Assembly: GCF_024495425.1 (NCBI RefSeq)
Contig: NZ_JANHJR010000004.1
Coordinates: 186,001 to 250,000 of the forward strand
Direction of reading: 5' to 3'
DNA from: Haloarchaeobius litoreus
GTDB lineage: Archaea > Halobacteriota > Halobacteria > Halobacteriales > Natrialbaceae
Length of the DNA stretch: 64,000 bases
The notes under the pieces are model-generated. The model saw nothing but the letters and a program-made list of their open reading frames with translations. It ran no database searches and was not told the DNA's origin. Each line of letters starts with the position of its first letter. Within the stretch, counting starts at the first letter, position 1. Positions 17,857-26,666 of the stretch are shown piece by piece. A program made the translations under genes and the position numbers.

Positions 17857-18653
17857 TAATTGGCCAGCGGGCACCATCCCGGCCAGTGTTCGGGGACGGT
17901 CGGAGGGAGGTTAGATTTCGTGTCCACACCAGAGACCTCCAGCCCCAGCTCCAAGTAGGGTCGAGAGTGACCTGGAGTTTAAGCAACGAGAAACGGCACT
18001 CCTTGATGGAATCCAATCATCCACTTACACGCCAAACGTGACAGCTATACAGATTACTGCTAAGTAGGATATGTTTGGATACGACTGGTGTCTGGCGACC
18101 GACCACAGCTGCCTCACTACGCTACTCTACAACTCAAAAATGCCAGATTGACGAATAGAGCTCCCGCTGGAACGACCACTTAAGAGTTCGGTAGTGTCCG
18201 CTACCTGGTGAACTCGTTCGCTGCACTCGTCATTAGCAAGGTCCACGACAGGTCCATGAGGCCGGGCCAGACATCATGTTCCGAATACAATTTCGGGGTA
18301 TGGTGAAGAAACAGGATGTCGGCAACGCCCACGTTTCGAGTTGATACAGGACTCTGGATGGACGACATCGATCTCGCAACGGACCAGTCCAAACGATGAA
18401 CGACACGAAGATAAAAATGCGCCTCAACAGTTAATATCCCATATGTGAATGCGAACATATCATCTAAAAAGTATTTCAACCGCCCACTCGTCGGATCCGT
18501 TGATCGAATTAATCGAGTGCAAATTGACGACCGCCATGGGGAATTTATTGACCCTTGACGGGCGAGGGGTTCGTCGAGCAGGCGAGCGCCTCGGAGTGCT
18601 GGATTCGGATACCTGTTGGTGACATCTACCCGACGACGTTCGACGAGGACGTA
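17857..18653. other. Gene-poor, AT-rich interval
   Basis: No family is recognised. One minus-strand frame at 18201-18479 (92 residues, ending near TSAANEFTR) has somewhat protein-like text, but no promoter or relatives are apparent, so I leave it unassigned. The interval follows the first SMC-like gene and precedes broken TFB and thioredoxin pieces, which marks it as a rearranged segment. Confidence 0.4.
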
Positions 18654-18762
18654 CCGACCGAGAGAAACACCAACAACTGCCCCGAATGCGATGGACGCGC
18701 CGCGCCCGGCGGTGACGAATCCGTCTGTGAGGACTGTGGCCTAATTGCCGACGAGCGGCTAC
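18654..18762 (+). pseudogene. Fragment of a TFB (transcription factor B) N-terminal zinc ribbon
   Basis: The frame encodes NNCPECDGRAAPGGDE then VCEDCGLIADERLLD. This is the Cys2-Cys2 zinc ribbon and following B-finger start of a TFB. After DERLLD the homology ends abruptly near 18762, and the cyclin repeats are absent. The remaining text belongs to a thioredoxin relic on the other strand. An intact TFB is at 45109-46089. Confidence 0.65.
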
Positions 18763-18901
18763 TCGACCGTTTCCAGGTGGGTCCGGGTGTCGACCTCCGG
18801 AATTCGACATCCGGATACGCATCCTCGATGCCCTGTTTGTCCTCTCGCTGCGTTGGGCATGCCCCGCAAGCCTCCTCCGTGAAGGGGAGTACTTCGGTCA
18901 T
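18759..18901 (-). pseudogene. Thioredoxin-family fragment
   Basis: Starting at an ATG at 18901 the text reads MTEVLPFTEEACGACPTQ, with a CxxC active-site-like CGAC. It continues through YPDVEFR, then shifts frame to EVDTRTHLETVE. About 48 residues remain of a roughly 90-residue thioredoxin fold. It abuts the TFB ribbon fragment, so a deletion joined two genes facing each other. The frame shift indicates decay. Confidence 0.5.
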
Positions 18902-19016
18902 AGTAGTCCGTGTGGTCTTGTACTTTTTCCACATCCCTGTTCACATCCGGAAGCTGTGTGGGTCACGGATTCCAAGGAGGCGTACGTGGGAGGCCCGGAG
19001 TTGGTGGTCGGGCCGA

Positions 19017-19370
19017 TTACTCCCGGCGTTCGAGTTTGTTCCGACGCGTCTCGAACTCCTCCTCGGTGAGGTCACCCCGGGCGAACGCCATGCGCAATTC
19101 CTCCAGCGCGGGGTTCCGCGACGACTGCGATTCCGTCACGCGACGGAGGACGAGGTATCCTCCCCCCAGCAGGACGAGGAGGAAGACCAGTGGGACGAGC
19201 ATCCCGACGAGTGGCCACCAGCCGCTGGTCGTCCCGTATCCGCCCATCATTCCACCGTAGCCCATCATCCCGCCGAATCCCATCCCCATCGTGAGCAAGG
19301 GCAGCACGATGATCGCCCCGAGGATGAGGAGGACGATGGTCGTGGTGTCGAGTTGATTCGATGACGACAT
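19017..19370 (-). CDS. SHOCT domain membrane protein
   Basis: A 117-residue protein with a hydrophobic segment (10-30), a Gly/Met-rich stretch (MGYGGMMGGYG near 36-46), a second membrane helix (52-75), and a C-terminal SHOCT motif (ALEELRMAFARGDLTEEEFE near 88-107). SHOCT is a short oligomerisation module common on small prokaryotic membrane proteins. The Met/Gly-rich loop could bind soft metals such as copper, fitting neighbouring copper genes. Its ATG follows the DUF302 stop by two bases, so it is the last gene of an operon with DUF302 and possibly the multicopper oxidase. Confidence 0.82.
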   Translation of the reverse strand: MSSSNQLDTTTIVLLILGAIIVLPLLTMGMGFGGMMGYGGMMGGYGTTSGWWPLVGMLVPLVFLLVLLGGGYLVLRRVTESQSSRNPALEELRMAFARGDLTEEEFETRRNKLERRE

Positions 19371-19372
19371 CG

Positions 19373-19792
19373 CTACTTAGCCTCCGACGAGGATTCGGAT
19401 TCGTCAGCGACACTGGTGAGGACGCGCTCGAACCGGTCGTGGACCTCGTTCGCGATTGAATCGAGCGCCTCGTTGTCGGCGATGTCGATCAGCTGTTGCG
19501 GATCGACTGCACTCACCATGACCTCGCCGGCATCGGTTTCGTAGACGATGACGTTACACGGGAGGAGTGCGCCGAGTTCAATCTCTTCGGTCAGTCCCTC
19601 GTACGCCAGCGGGGGATTGCATGCGCCGAGAATGCGGTACTGGCGGAACTCTTCGCCGAGTTTCTCCTCGAGCGTCGCCTGGATGTCGATGTCACAGAGG
19701 ACGCCGAATCCTTCGTCTTCGAGCGCTGCGATCGTCGTGTCGACGACGTCGTCGAACTCGCCGGTGACCGACGTCTGTATTGTGTATTCCAT
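19373..19792 (-). CDS. DUF302 domain protein
   Basis: A 139-residue cytosolic protein matching the DUF302 layout: EYTIQTSVTGEFDDV at the start, GFGVLCDIDIQATL, LGACNPPLAYEGL with the conserved Cys/Asn/Pro, and LLPCNVIVYE. DUF302 is common beside sulfur and copper genes in archaea and bacteria but has no defined activity. I place the start at the ATG at 19792, where family homology begins, rather than further upstream in Pro/Arg-rich text. It is followed immediately by the SHOCT gene. Confidence 0.85.
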   Translation of the reverse strand: MEYTIQTSVTGEFDDVVDTTIAALEDEGFGVLCDIDIQATLEEKLGEEFRQYRILGACNPPLAYEGLTEEIELGALLPCNVIVYETDAGEVMVSAVDPQQLIDIADNEALDSIANEVHDRFERVLTSVADESESSSEAK

Positions 19793-20005
19793 GGAATATC
19801 GTACTCCGCCCACGGGGTTAACGGTTGGGTGCCGCAACGGCGGGCGCTGGGGATGTGGTGCACCGGTTGGAACAGCAGTTGTTCCGGTCATCCGGTACGT
19901 TCGAGCTGTGTTCGCCGTCGAACGACACTCGACCCGTCTCCCGGAACAGGAGCAGTGCCACAGGAACGACGGCGTGAACGATCCGGAACCGGACCTTCAA
20001 CCCCG

Positions 20006-21436
20006 TCACTCGACGTATCTCACGACACGCGCCATCCCTGCATCGAGATGGTACAGGTTGTGACAGTGGAACAACCACCGGCCGGGGTTGTCGGCGTGGA
20101 AGTCGATCGTCACCTGCCCTCTCTGTCCGGGGACGATGACCGTGTCTTTGATCGCGTTGCCGACCTGGAAGAAGTGACCGTGGAGGTGCATCGGGTGGAC
20201 GACCGGGCTCATGTTGGTCATCCGGATGCGGACGTGTTCCCCGGGCCGAATCTGGAGCGGATCGGCGTCCGGGTAGGCCTGCCCGTCGATCGTCCACGTG
20301 TAGGACTGGCCCCTGCCACGGGAGAGCGTCAGATCGAACGTTCGATCCGGACCGCCACTCACCCCGTCGAGCGAAGAGATTGCCTGCAAGTCACCGTACT
20401 GCAGCCGGTTACTGGCCGACGACGGGCGCTGTGGGCTCTCCCCGCTCGCTGACTCGTACTCGACGACGGCTGTCGCTGGTGGTTCGTTTCCATCGAGCGC
20501 ATCCGCTTGAACGGCCCACGTGCCCGGGTTCGTCGCCTCAATCACGGCGTCGTAACGCTCACCGGCTCCGAAGACGAACGAGTCCACGTCGACGGGTTCG
20601 ACGGGTCGACCATCGGCGTGGGTCACTGTCATCTCGTGGCCTGCGATTCGTACACCGAAGACTGTCGCGCTGCCGGCGTTCACGAACCGGAGGCGCACCC
20701 GCTCTCCTTCTGTCACTTCGAACGTCGGTGGATCCGCTGGAAGCCGACCGTTGATCAGGAGACCCTCGTACGGCGGCCGAACGTCTCCCATCATCCCGCC
20801 TCCCCCACCCATTCCACCACCGTCGCCCATCCCTCCGTCCGAAGGAAGTTCCGGCTCTCCGGGGAGGTAATCGTCGACGACGACGACGTACTCGCGGTCG
20901 TACTCGACGTGTGGGTCACGTTCTTCGACGACCAGTGGACCGAGCAATCCACGGTCGAGCTGGAGCCCGACGTGACTGTGGTAGAAGTACGTCCCGGCGG
21001 GTTCGGCACGGAACGTGTACGTGAACGTATCACCGGGAGCGACCGGGTCCTGGGTCACGTTCGGCACGCCGTCCATCGGATTCGCGACGGGAATCCCGTG
21101 CCAGTGAATCGTCGTCTCCGCCTGGAGTTCGTTGGCCACCTCGACGCTGAGCACGTCACCCTCCTGAACGCGTAGCTCCGGCCCCGGGAATCGACCCTCG
21201 TACATCCAGTTGGTCGTCGACGTCTCGGGGGCTGGTCGGATGGTCCCGGACGCCGCAGTGAGGGTGACGGACGTATCCGGCTCGGCTGAAACTGTCGAGC
21301 GGGGCGGCACCTCACGACCCCCAGCCTGGTCGGAGCCCGATAGCTGACCGATACAGCCCGCGAGCGTGCCGAGACTTGTCGTCCCCGTCAGCTGGAGGAG
21401 TCTGCGACGGGAGAACGAGTGCTGTCTACGCGGCAC
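20006..21436 (-). CDS. Multicopper oxidase, Tat-exported
   Basis: A 476-residue cupredoxin-repeat oxidase. The signal contains the twin-arginine RRRLLQL and a lipobox ending LAGC at Cys28. Copper ligands include HWHG (His111, His113), HSH (His153, His155), HPMHLHGHFF and HCHNLYH near the C-terminus, so type 1, 2 and 3 sites are present. A Gly/Met-rich insert near 200-212 resembles Cu(I)-oxidising CueO-type loops. It oxidises Cu(I), phenolics or sulfur-linked reductants at the cell surface. The GTG start overlaps the upstream rhodanese-metallohydrolase stop by eleven bases, so it is coupled to a sulfur gene. Nitrite-reductase-like activity is less likely given this ligand layout. Confidence 0.88.
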   Translation of the reverse strand: MPRRQHSFSRRRLLQLTGTTSLGTLAGCIGQLSGSDQAGGREVPPRSTVSAEPDTSVTLTAASGTIRPAPETSTTNWMYEGRFPGPELRVQEGDVLSVEVANELQAETTIHWHGIPVANPMDGVPNVTQDPVAPGDTFTYTFRAEPAGTYFYHSHVGLQLDRGLLGPLVVEERDPHVEYDREYVVVVDDYLPGEPELPSDGGMGDGGGMGGGGGMMGDVRPPYEGLLINGRLPADPPTFEVTEGERVRLRFVNAGSATVFGVRIAGHEMTVTHADGRPVEPVDVDSFVFGAGERYDAVIEATNPGTWAVQADALDGNEPPATAVVEYESASGESPQRPSSASNRLQYGDLQAISSLDGVSGGPDRTFDLTLSRGRGQSYTWTIDGQAYPDADPLQIRPGEHVRIRMTNMSPVVHPMHLHGHFFQVGNAIKDTVIVPGQRGQVTIDFHADNPGRWLFHCHNLYHLDAGMARVVRYVE

Positions 21437-22574
21437 AGTTGTTCGGCCCCAGTTCGAGTTCAGTCGCCTCGTTCTCGTCGTCGACGGTGTCTTTGCCGGT
21501 GTTGATGGCGATGACCGCCTCGTAGTTCGGGGGCTTCTCCGGGACGTCCTCGGTCAGGCGCTCGACGAACGCGTCGCGGTCCAGCCCGAGGAAGTCCAGT
21601 TCGTCGCGGAGGTCCCCGAGCCGGGCTTCGAGGGGTTCGCCCGGCGAGCCGTTCTCGTAGCGGCCGTCGCTCGTGACGGTGAGGTGGCCCGGCAGGATCG
21701 TCGTGTCGTCTGGGAGGTCGAGGATGGTCTCGTGGAGCGAGTCGTACAGCAGTTCCGCTCCACGGGAGGCGTCGTCCTCGCCGAACTGGAGTTCCGTCCG
21801 TCCGACGGAGTCGACGAACAGCGTATCCCCCGTCAACAGGAGCTCCCCGTCGACGAGGTAGTTCATCATCTCCGAGGTGTGGCCGGGCGTGTGCAACGCC
21901 TCGATCTCGACGTCGCCGACCTCGATGACGTCGCCATCCGATAGTGGTTCGTATTCGTACTCGACGCCGCGCTCGCTGGCCCCTTCGCCGAGGTGGTAGG
22001 GCACGCCGACCTCGTCGGCGAGTGTCGGGCTGCCCGAGATGTGGTCGGCGTGGACGTGCGTATCGAGCACGCGCGCTATGGAGAGCCCGGCGTCCTGGGC
22101 TGCAACTTTGAACTGGTCGGTCTGTCTTGTCGCATCGACCACGGCGGCGTCTTTCGCCTCCTTCGAGCCGACGACGTAGCCGAGACAGCCCTTCGCTCGG
22201 CGCTGGACCTGTCGAACGACGAGGTCGTCGCTGGACGTCTCGATGGGGACGACCTCGTAGAGTTTGCTCCACTCCTCCATCCCGCCAGTAACGACCGAGA
22301 CGTCGTCGTAGTCGTGCTCTTCGAGGTCGAACGCGAACGGCGTCGACGATATACCGCTCCCGCAGATGGCGACAACCGGCCTCCCGTCGACCAGTGCGTT
22401 CACCTCGTTCAGTTGTTCCTCGCTCAAGCTCTCGTCAGGGTCGTACGGAACGTTCTCTGCGTCGCGTACGTGCCAGGCTTCGTAGCTGTCTTCGGGACGC
22501 ACGTCGATGAGCGTGAACTGTTCGTCGGCGTCGATCTTGTCCGCGAGTTGTTCCGGAGTGATGTTTTCGACCAT
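21426..22574 (-). CDS. Rhodanese-persulfide dioxygenase-like fusion (MBL fold)
   Basis: A 382-residue fusion. Residues 1-110 are a rhodanese domain with active loop CGSGISS beginning at Cys71. Residues about 115-370 are a metallo-beta-lactamase fold with THVHADH at 172-178 and the later metal-binding His/Asp segments LHTPGHTS and LTGDTLF. This resembles ETHE1/BlhA persulfide dioxygenases, which oxidise glutathione-type or protein persulfide to sulfite; bacterial versions are also fused to rhodanese. The C-terminal tail ELGPNNCAA recurs in a truncated relative at 32722. It lies between the SoxB-like gene and the multicopper oxidase on one strand, arguing for a sulfur oxidation operon. Confidence 0.88.
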   Translation of the reverse strand: MVENITPEQLADKIDADEQFTLIDVRPEDSYEAWHVRDAENVPYDPDESLSEEQLNEVNALVDGRPVVAICGSGISSTPFAFDLEEHDYDDVSVVTGGMEEWSKLYEVVPIETSSDDLVVRQVQRRAKGCLGYVVGSKEAKDAAVVDATRQTDQFKVAAQDAGLSIARVLDTHVHADHISGSPTLADEVGVPYHLGEGASERGVEYEYEPLSDGDVIEVGDVEIEALHTPGHTSEMMNYLVDGELLLTGDTLFVDSVGRTELQFGEDDASRGAELLYDSLHETILDLPDDTTILPGHLTVTSDGRYENGSPGEPLEARLGDLRDELDFLGLDRDAFVERLTEDVPEKPPNYEAVIAINTGKDTVDDENEATELELGPNNCAA

Positions 22575-22652
22575 CGTATCTCACCTGTGTCGTGTCATGT
22601 GGTGTCCTTCGAGATCGCCGCTCGCCGCAGCTGTCGCGTGCGCTGTCGCCCC

Positions 22653-24437
22653 CTAGCGCGTTCGATTACGCCCTTCTTCGGGGAACGTGTTCCCGCGCGA
22701 AATCATGGCCGTCTCGCAGTACGCTTCGCCGTCCGTGTAGTCGACTCCGGGCTGGATGAACGGATACGGCCCGTCTGCGGGCGTGTTCTGGGCTCGGCCG
22801 CCATCGTCGGCGGTCTCGACCAGCCCCATCACCTCGTAGTCGACTGGCGAGTGGTCCTCGAGGTACTCGACGATGACGTTGACCGGTATCGTCCCGTCGT
22901 CGACCTCGACGTCCTGGAAGGGGAACCCGCAGTTGCCGAGGTCGCGTTCTGGGTCGCCGGGCCGGTGGAACGTCGCCACCGAGTACGTCTCCTCGGGGTC
23001 GACCGGCTCGCCGCCGACCTGCAGCTCGACGAGGCGACGGCCGCGCTTGGCCGTCGGGTCGACAGTCACCTCGACGTTCGAGGAGAAGTTGCGGACGCGA
23101 CCGTCCTCCTGGTCGTAGGGGTACGGCGTGAAGTTGTCCTCGAGGAACTTCTCCATGTGGTTCGTGAGTTGCTGGCCGTAAGCGACGCCGCGGGCGACGG
23201 GCGTCGTCATCGGGAAGAACGTGTACAGTTCGCCGAGCGTAATCTCTCCGGGTGGGATTGCCGTCCCGTACCGGAACCCGTGCGAGACGGCGAGGTCCGT
23301 CTCGAAGTGCGCCTGCAGTGCGTCGTTGAACAGCGTGTTCCACGCGCTTTCGAGGAACGACTGCCGGTAGAGTGGTTTTTCCGTCCGGCCGACGACCGTA
23401 TCGAGGGGCTTCTCGAGCGTGCCGGCCCCTCGCTCGAATCCCGGGTCGTCCTCGAAGAAGGGCGCGCGCACGGCTTCGACGGTCTCCGCCGCGTCGGCGT
23501 CAGGTTCCGGCGTGTGCTCGCCGTCCTCGGTCAGACAGTAGAGGTGGTGACGGAACTGTATCTCCCCGTCTCGAACTCGGAGGTCCACGCGGCCGAGCGC
23601 CTCGCCCATGCCGGACTCGACGACGACAGTCTCGGTCTCCTCGACGACGATGGGATCGTAGGTGTACTCGTGAGTGTGTGCGCTGAACATCACGTCCACG
23701 CTCGGGCAGTCCTTGGCGGCCTGGACCATCCACGGCAGGCCGATCTCGGTGACCGCGACCACGACGTCCGCGCCGGCCTCGCGAACGACCTGAGCGGACT
23801 CCTCGAGGAGTGCGGGGTGCTTGCCGAAGCGGTACTTCCCCTCGGAGAACGCGGGTGCCATCCGGTCGACGTAGACGTTCGTCATCCCGATGACGCCCAC
23901 AGAGAGTCCACCGACATCGAGGATCCGATAGGCGTCGTATATCCGCTCGTCGGTCTCCCAGTCGTAGAGGTTGTTCGCGAGAATCGGGGCGTCGAGGCCG
24001 TCCATCAGCTCCACGAAGTTGCCATCCTCGGCGGCCTCGTTCGAGAAGTCCCAGTTGCCGGGGACGTAGACGTCGGGCGCGAGGTGGTCGTTGATGGGCT
24101 CGAGCATCGCTCGCCCATCGGTGTAGGTGGTCACGGCGGAGCCGTGGAACGTGTCGCCGCTCATGAGCGTACAGACGTCGTGGTGCTCGCGGAGTTCGTC
24201 GAGTTTGGCTGCGAGCAGGGGGATTCCGCCGCCCCGCTCTACGACGCGGTCGTCGTCTCCGAAGTCGAGGTTCGGCTTCGACGTCGGGTTGTCGTAGTAG
24301 ACCTGATGGCGCGGCGTCAGCTGTCCGTGGAGGTCGCTGACGTGAGCGAAGACCACGTCGGCGTCATCGTTGCCGTCTCCGACAGGGACGCCGCCGAGGG
24401 ACTGCCACTCGCCGATATCCGTTTCATGCTCGTTCAT
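22653..24437 (-). CDS. SoxB-like 5'-nucleotidase-family metallophosphoesterase
   Basis: A 594-residue protein with the calcineurin-like domain first (metal residues Asp35/His37 in SDLHGQL, Asp95 in SGDTFHG, Asn128 in GNWDFS, His254/His256 in SAHTHE) and a 5'-nucleotidase C-terminal domain after about 330. In nucleotidases the third motif is GNHEFD; here the catalytic His is Trp. SoxB thiosulfohydrolases also carry Trp next to this position (HWEFT), so the gene may cleave sulfate from a sulfur carrier or act on another ester. No signal peptide is visible, implying a cytosolic site. The persulfide dioxygenase starts 78 bases downstream and a TauE exporter diverges upstream. Confidence 0.78.
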   Translation of the reverse strand: MNEHETDIGEWQSLGGVPVGDGNDDADVVFAHVSDLHGQLTPRHQVYYDNPTSKPNLDFGDDDRVVERGGGIPLLAAKLDELREHHDVCTLMSGDTFHGSAVTTYTDGRAMLEPINDHLAPDVYVPGNWDFSNEAAEDGNFVELMDGLDAPILANNLYDWETDERIYDAYRILDVGGLSVGVIGMTNVYVDRMAPAFSEGKYRFGKHPALLEESAQVVREAGADVVVAVTEIGLPWMVQAAKDCPSVDVMFSAHTHEYTYDPIVVEETETVVVESGMGEALGRVDLRVRDGEIQFRHHLYCLTEDGEHTPEPDADAAETVEAVRAPFFEDDPGFERGAGTLEKPLDTVVGRTEKPLYRQSFLESAWNTLFNDALQAHFETDLAVSHGFRYGTAIPPGEITLGELYTFFPMTTPVARGVAYGQQLTNHMEKFLEDNFTPYPYDQEDGRVRNFSSNVEVTVDPTAKRGRRLVELQVGGEPVDPEETYSVATFHRPGDPERDLGNCGFPFQDVEVDDGTIPVNVIVEYLEDHSPVDYEVMGLVETADDGGRAQNTPADGPYPFIQPGVDYTDGEAYCETAMISRGNTFPEEGRNRTR

Positions 24438-24671
24438 CGTGATGTGACCGTCGTTACAGACATCGAACGTTCGGAACGTCCGGGTATAATTATCCAGACA
24501 GTACTCGAGTATCGAAGCGCACGAGCCCAGCGTTCACAACTGCTGTCACTGTCAGAGCGGCCGGACTCGCCGGCGGCGTCAGGGTGGAGCACGGACCACG
24601 TGAATCGCGTTTTGTCTCGGATTCGAACTGTAATCCAGCGTTCGCTTACTGCTTCAGAGGGGAGCATTACA

Positions 24672-24740
24672 ATGGAAGATGCAGTCGAAGTATCGCCCAT
24701 CCAGATCCGTGATCTACCGGGAGAATGGAGGCAGGAGTAA
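24672..24740 (+). CDS. Short upstream frame (22 residues) coupled to the TauE gene
   Basis: An ATG at 24672 opens a 22-residue frame with acidic start MEDAVEVSP and end WRQE. Its TAA overlaps the ATG of the TauE-like gene (TAATG). It could be a small leader whose translation delivers ribosomes to the exporter gene, or chance. The region 24438-24671 before it holds the divergent promoter space, with TATA-like ATAATTATA around 24486-24495 facing the SoxB-like gene. Confidence 0.3.
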   Translation: MEDAVEVSPIQIRDLPGEWRQE

Positions 24741-25525
24741 TGACGAGTGACTGGGTAACGACGGGGCTGTCTGCGGTCGTCATCCTCGTCGCGGCCGCCG
24801 TTCACGGTATTGCTGGGTTCGGCTTCGCGCAGGTGTCGATGGGCATCATGCCGCTGTTCCGGTCGCCCTCGAGCGCGTCGATCATCTTCACGGCAACGGC
24901 GGTGGTGGCCAACGCCCGCGTCTTGTGGAGCGTCCGGGACGCGTTCGACTGGGAGAAGTGGATCGTCCCCGTCGCTGGTCTCGTCGTCGGGATGCCGCTC
25001 GGCATCGTCGTGTTCAGTCGGTTCGACGCGGCACAGATGCGCGTCGCCATCGGGGCGGTGCTCGTGCTGGCTGTCATCGTCGTCGGTGCGACCCAGCAAC
25101 TCGACGCCGTCACGGACTGGATCGAGGAGAAGGAGTACAGGCCGGGGAAGGTAGTCGGCGCGACGGCTGGGCTGCTCGCGGGAATCCTCGGCGGTGCCGT
25201 CGCCGTTCCCGGCCCGCCGATGATCGTCTACGGGGCCTTCATGTCGGCGAGCGGGTTCTGGAGCGACGAGGAGATGAAGGCCACGTTCACCGCCTTCTTC
25301 GGGACGCTCATGCTGTACCGCCTCGGGAGTCTCACCTACACGGGAGCGGTGACGACACCACTGATGATCGAGGCTGCCGTCGCCATGCCGATGGTGTTCC
25401 TCGGTGCCTGGGTCGGCGTGTACATCTTCGACCACATCCCCGAGCGCATCTTCCAGTGGCTCGTACTGGTGTTACTGGCCGTGAACGCGTTCGTCCTCCT
25501 GTTCACTGCGGTTCCGGAACTCTAA
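24740..25525 (+). CDS. TauE/SafE family sulfite/anion exporter
   Basis: A 261-residue membrane protein with about eight hydrophobic helices in the two-half TauE/SafE arrangement (FGFAQVSMGIMPLF near residues 28-41 and the mirrored GAVAVPGPPMIVYGAF near 150-165). Family members export sulfite, sulfoacetate or related sulfur anions. A GGAG at 24734 placed six bases upstream supports the ATG at 24740 over 24725. It diverges from the SoxB-like/persulfide dioxygenase operon, whose chemistry would yield sulfite, so export of that product is the simplest inference. Confidence 0.85.
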   Translation: MTSDWVTTGLSAVVILVAAAVHGIAGFGFAQVSMGIMPLFRSPSSASIIFTATAVVANARVLWSVRDAFDWEKWIVPVAGLVVGMPLGIVVFSRFDAAQMRVAIGAVLVLAVIVVGATQQLDAVTDWIEEKEYRPGKVVGATAGLLAGILGGAVAVPGPPMIVYGAFMSASGFWSDEEMKATFTAFFGTLMLYRLGSLTYTGAVTTPLMIEAAVAMPMVFLGAWVGVYIFDHIPERIFQWLVLVLLAVNAFVLLFTAVPEL

Positions 25526-25633
25526 GCGCGGTCGGCAGGGTTCTGTACCGGGATGCCGGTCTTCTCCCGGACACTGGTTGGAGCCACCAGACAGCATCGC
25601 AACGGGCTGGTTCGTGTGCTGTTCGGGCGTCGG

Positions 25634-25990
25634 TCAGCTGCTCATCATGTTCCGACAGCTCTCGGCGCATTCCGTGAGAACCTCGGCACAGACCTGGCAG
25701 TGCTCGTCATCGTGACGCCCACATTCTTCGGCACACTCCTCACAGGCACCGGCGCAGGCTTCGGCCAGTTGTGGGCTGTAGTTGGAGTCGCGAGCCATGA
25801 ACCGGGCGTGCAGCGTCGTGAGATCGGCGACGTCGCGACAGAGACGAGCACACGCTTCCATCTCCTCGTCGCCGAGACACTCGTCTGCACACCACTCACA
25901 GGCCTCAGCGGCTTCAGTGCAGATCTCGATGCACTCGCGCGCGTCGTCGTCCAGGTGGTCGATCTTGGAGAGTGTTTCGGCAAGGGACAT
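25634..25990 (-). CDS. Four-helix-bundle copper-storage protein (Csp/DUF326-like)
   Basis: A 118-residue protein with 15 cysteines spaced along amphipathic helices (CIEICTEAAEACEWCADEC, CAGACEECAEEC, CQVCAEVLTECAESC). This pattern is diagnostic of Csp-type copper-storage proteins, in which the cysteines line the interior of a four-helix bundle and bind many Cu(I) ions. No export signal is present, so it is cytosolic (Csp3-like). It would buffer copper for or against the nearby multicopper oxidase. A damaged copy lies at 26667-26942 in opposite orientation. Confidence 0.9.
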   Translation of the reverse strand: MSLAETLSKIDHLDDDARECIEICTEAAEACEWCADECLGDEEMEACARLCRDVADLTTLHARFMARDSNYSPQLAEACAGACEECAEECGRHDDEHCQVCAEVLTECAESCRNMMSS

Positions 25991-26666
25991 TCCACGTCCC
26001 CGTACTAGGCCAATCTATATCGTTACACGGCCGATATTGTGTCTGGTCGCCAGAAGGTGTCGAAGAGTGCGGGCACACCGAGCGGGAACGCGATGAACTG
26101 ATGACCTGCGCTGGGACAGACAGCCTGAGAGGCCGACGGGGCGATGGAACTCGGTCCCATTATACGGCCACGGGAGAGCGTTGTGGAGGGCATAGCCTCT
26201 CTTTCAGGGAGTCGAGTATCGGCCTCGTAGTGAGGACGGTAATACACGAATGTCGCTCGTCTCGAGGGCAAGCACCCACGACCACGGTTCCAAACAATTC
26301 TGGATCTGCAGTAGAGATTGTTACTGCGCAGGCTCTGTTGAAATCCTCGTTTGGTGATAGTTTATCAAGTTCGTGCTGCAGACAACGCGCATATTCAGTA
26401 TAGATAGCGCTGCACAATCAGGTTGACCGAACTGCTCAGTGTAGCGGTGTTGCGTATCCCCCGACGACACGCTTCGATAACAACACCTCACGGACAGCTA
26501 TGTATACTTGAATCCAATCGTCTCCCCGTCTCATCTTTCGTGTAGACCGGAGAACCACAGTGGGTCTTCCTATTACCCCTCGTTTGGCCATATGCTGTTG
26601 GTAACAAAGCGTGGTCGCATGGACGAAGATGTGTAATGGCTCTGACTCAGATCGGCCACGTAGCGA
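25991..26666. other. Gene-poor interval between the copper-storage gene and its relic
   Basis: Lower GC and no recognised frames. GGCTCTGTTGAAATCC near 26332 on the plus strand looks like terminal repeats of IS6-type elements, but no transposase or opposite end is visible. The interval separates the intact and decayed copper-storage genes, consistent with a past duplication or insertion. Confidence 0.35.

Noticed and set aside
18201-18479. 92-residue minus-strand frame
   Set aside because: Some protein-like text, but no family, promoter or neighbour support; kept only as a note in the gap entry.
21993-24740. Very long open frame (over 900 codons) on the plus strand
   Set aside because: It runs antisense through the persulfide dioxygenase and SoxB-like genes. 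High-GC codon bias of those genes keeps the opposite strand open, and the text has no domain.
26332-26348. GGCTCTGTTGAAATCC as an IS6-type terminal repeat
   Set aside because: Only one end is seen, with no transposase or partner repeat, so a mobile element cannot be claimed.
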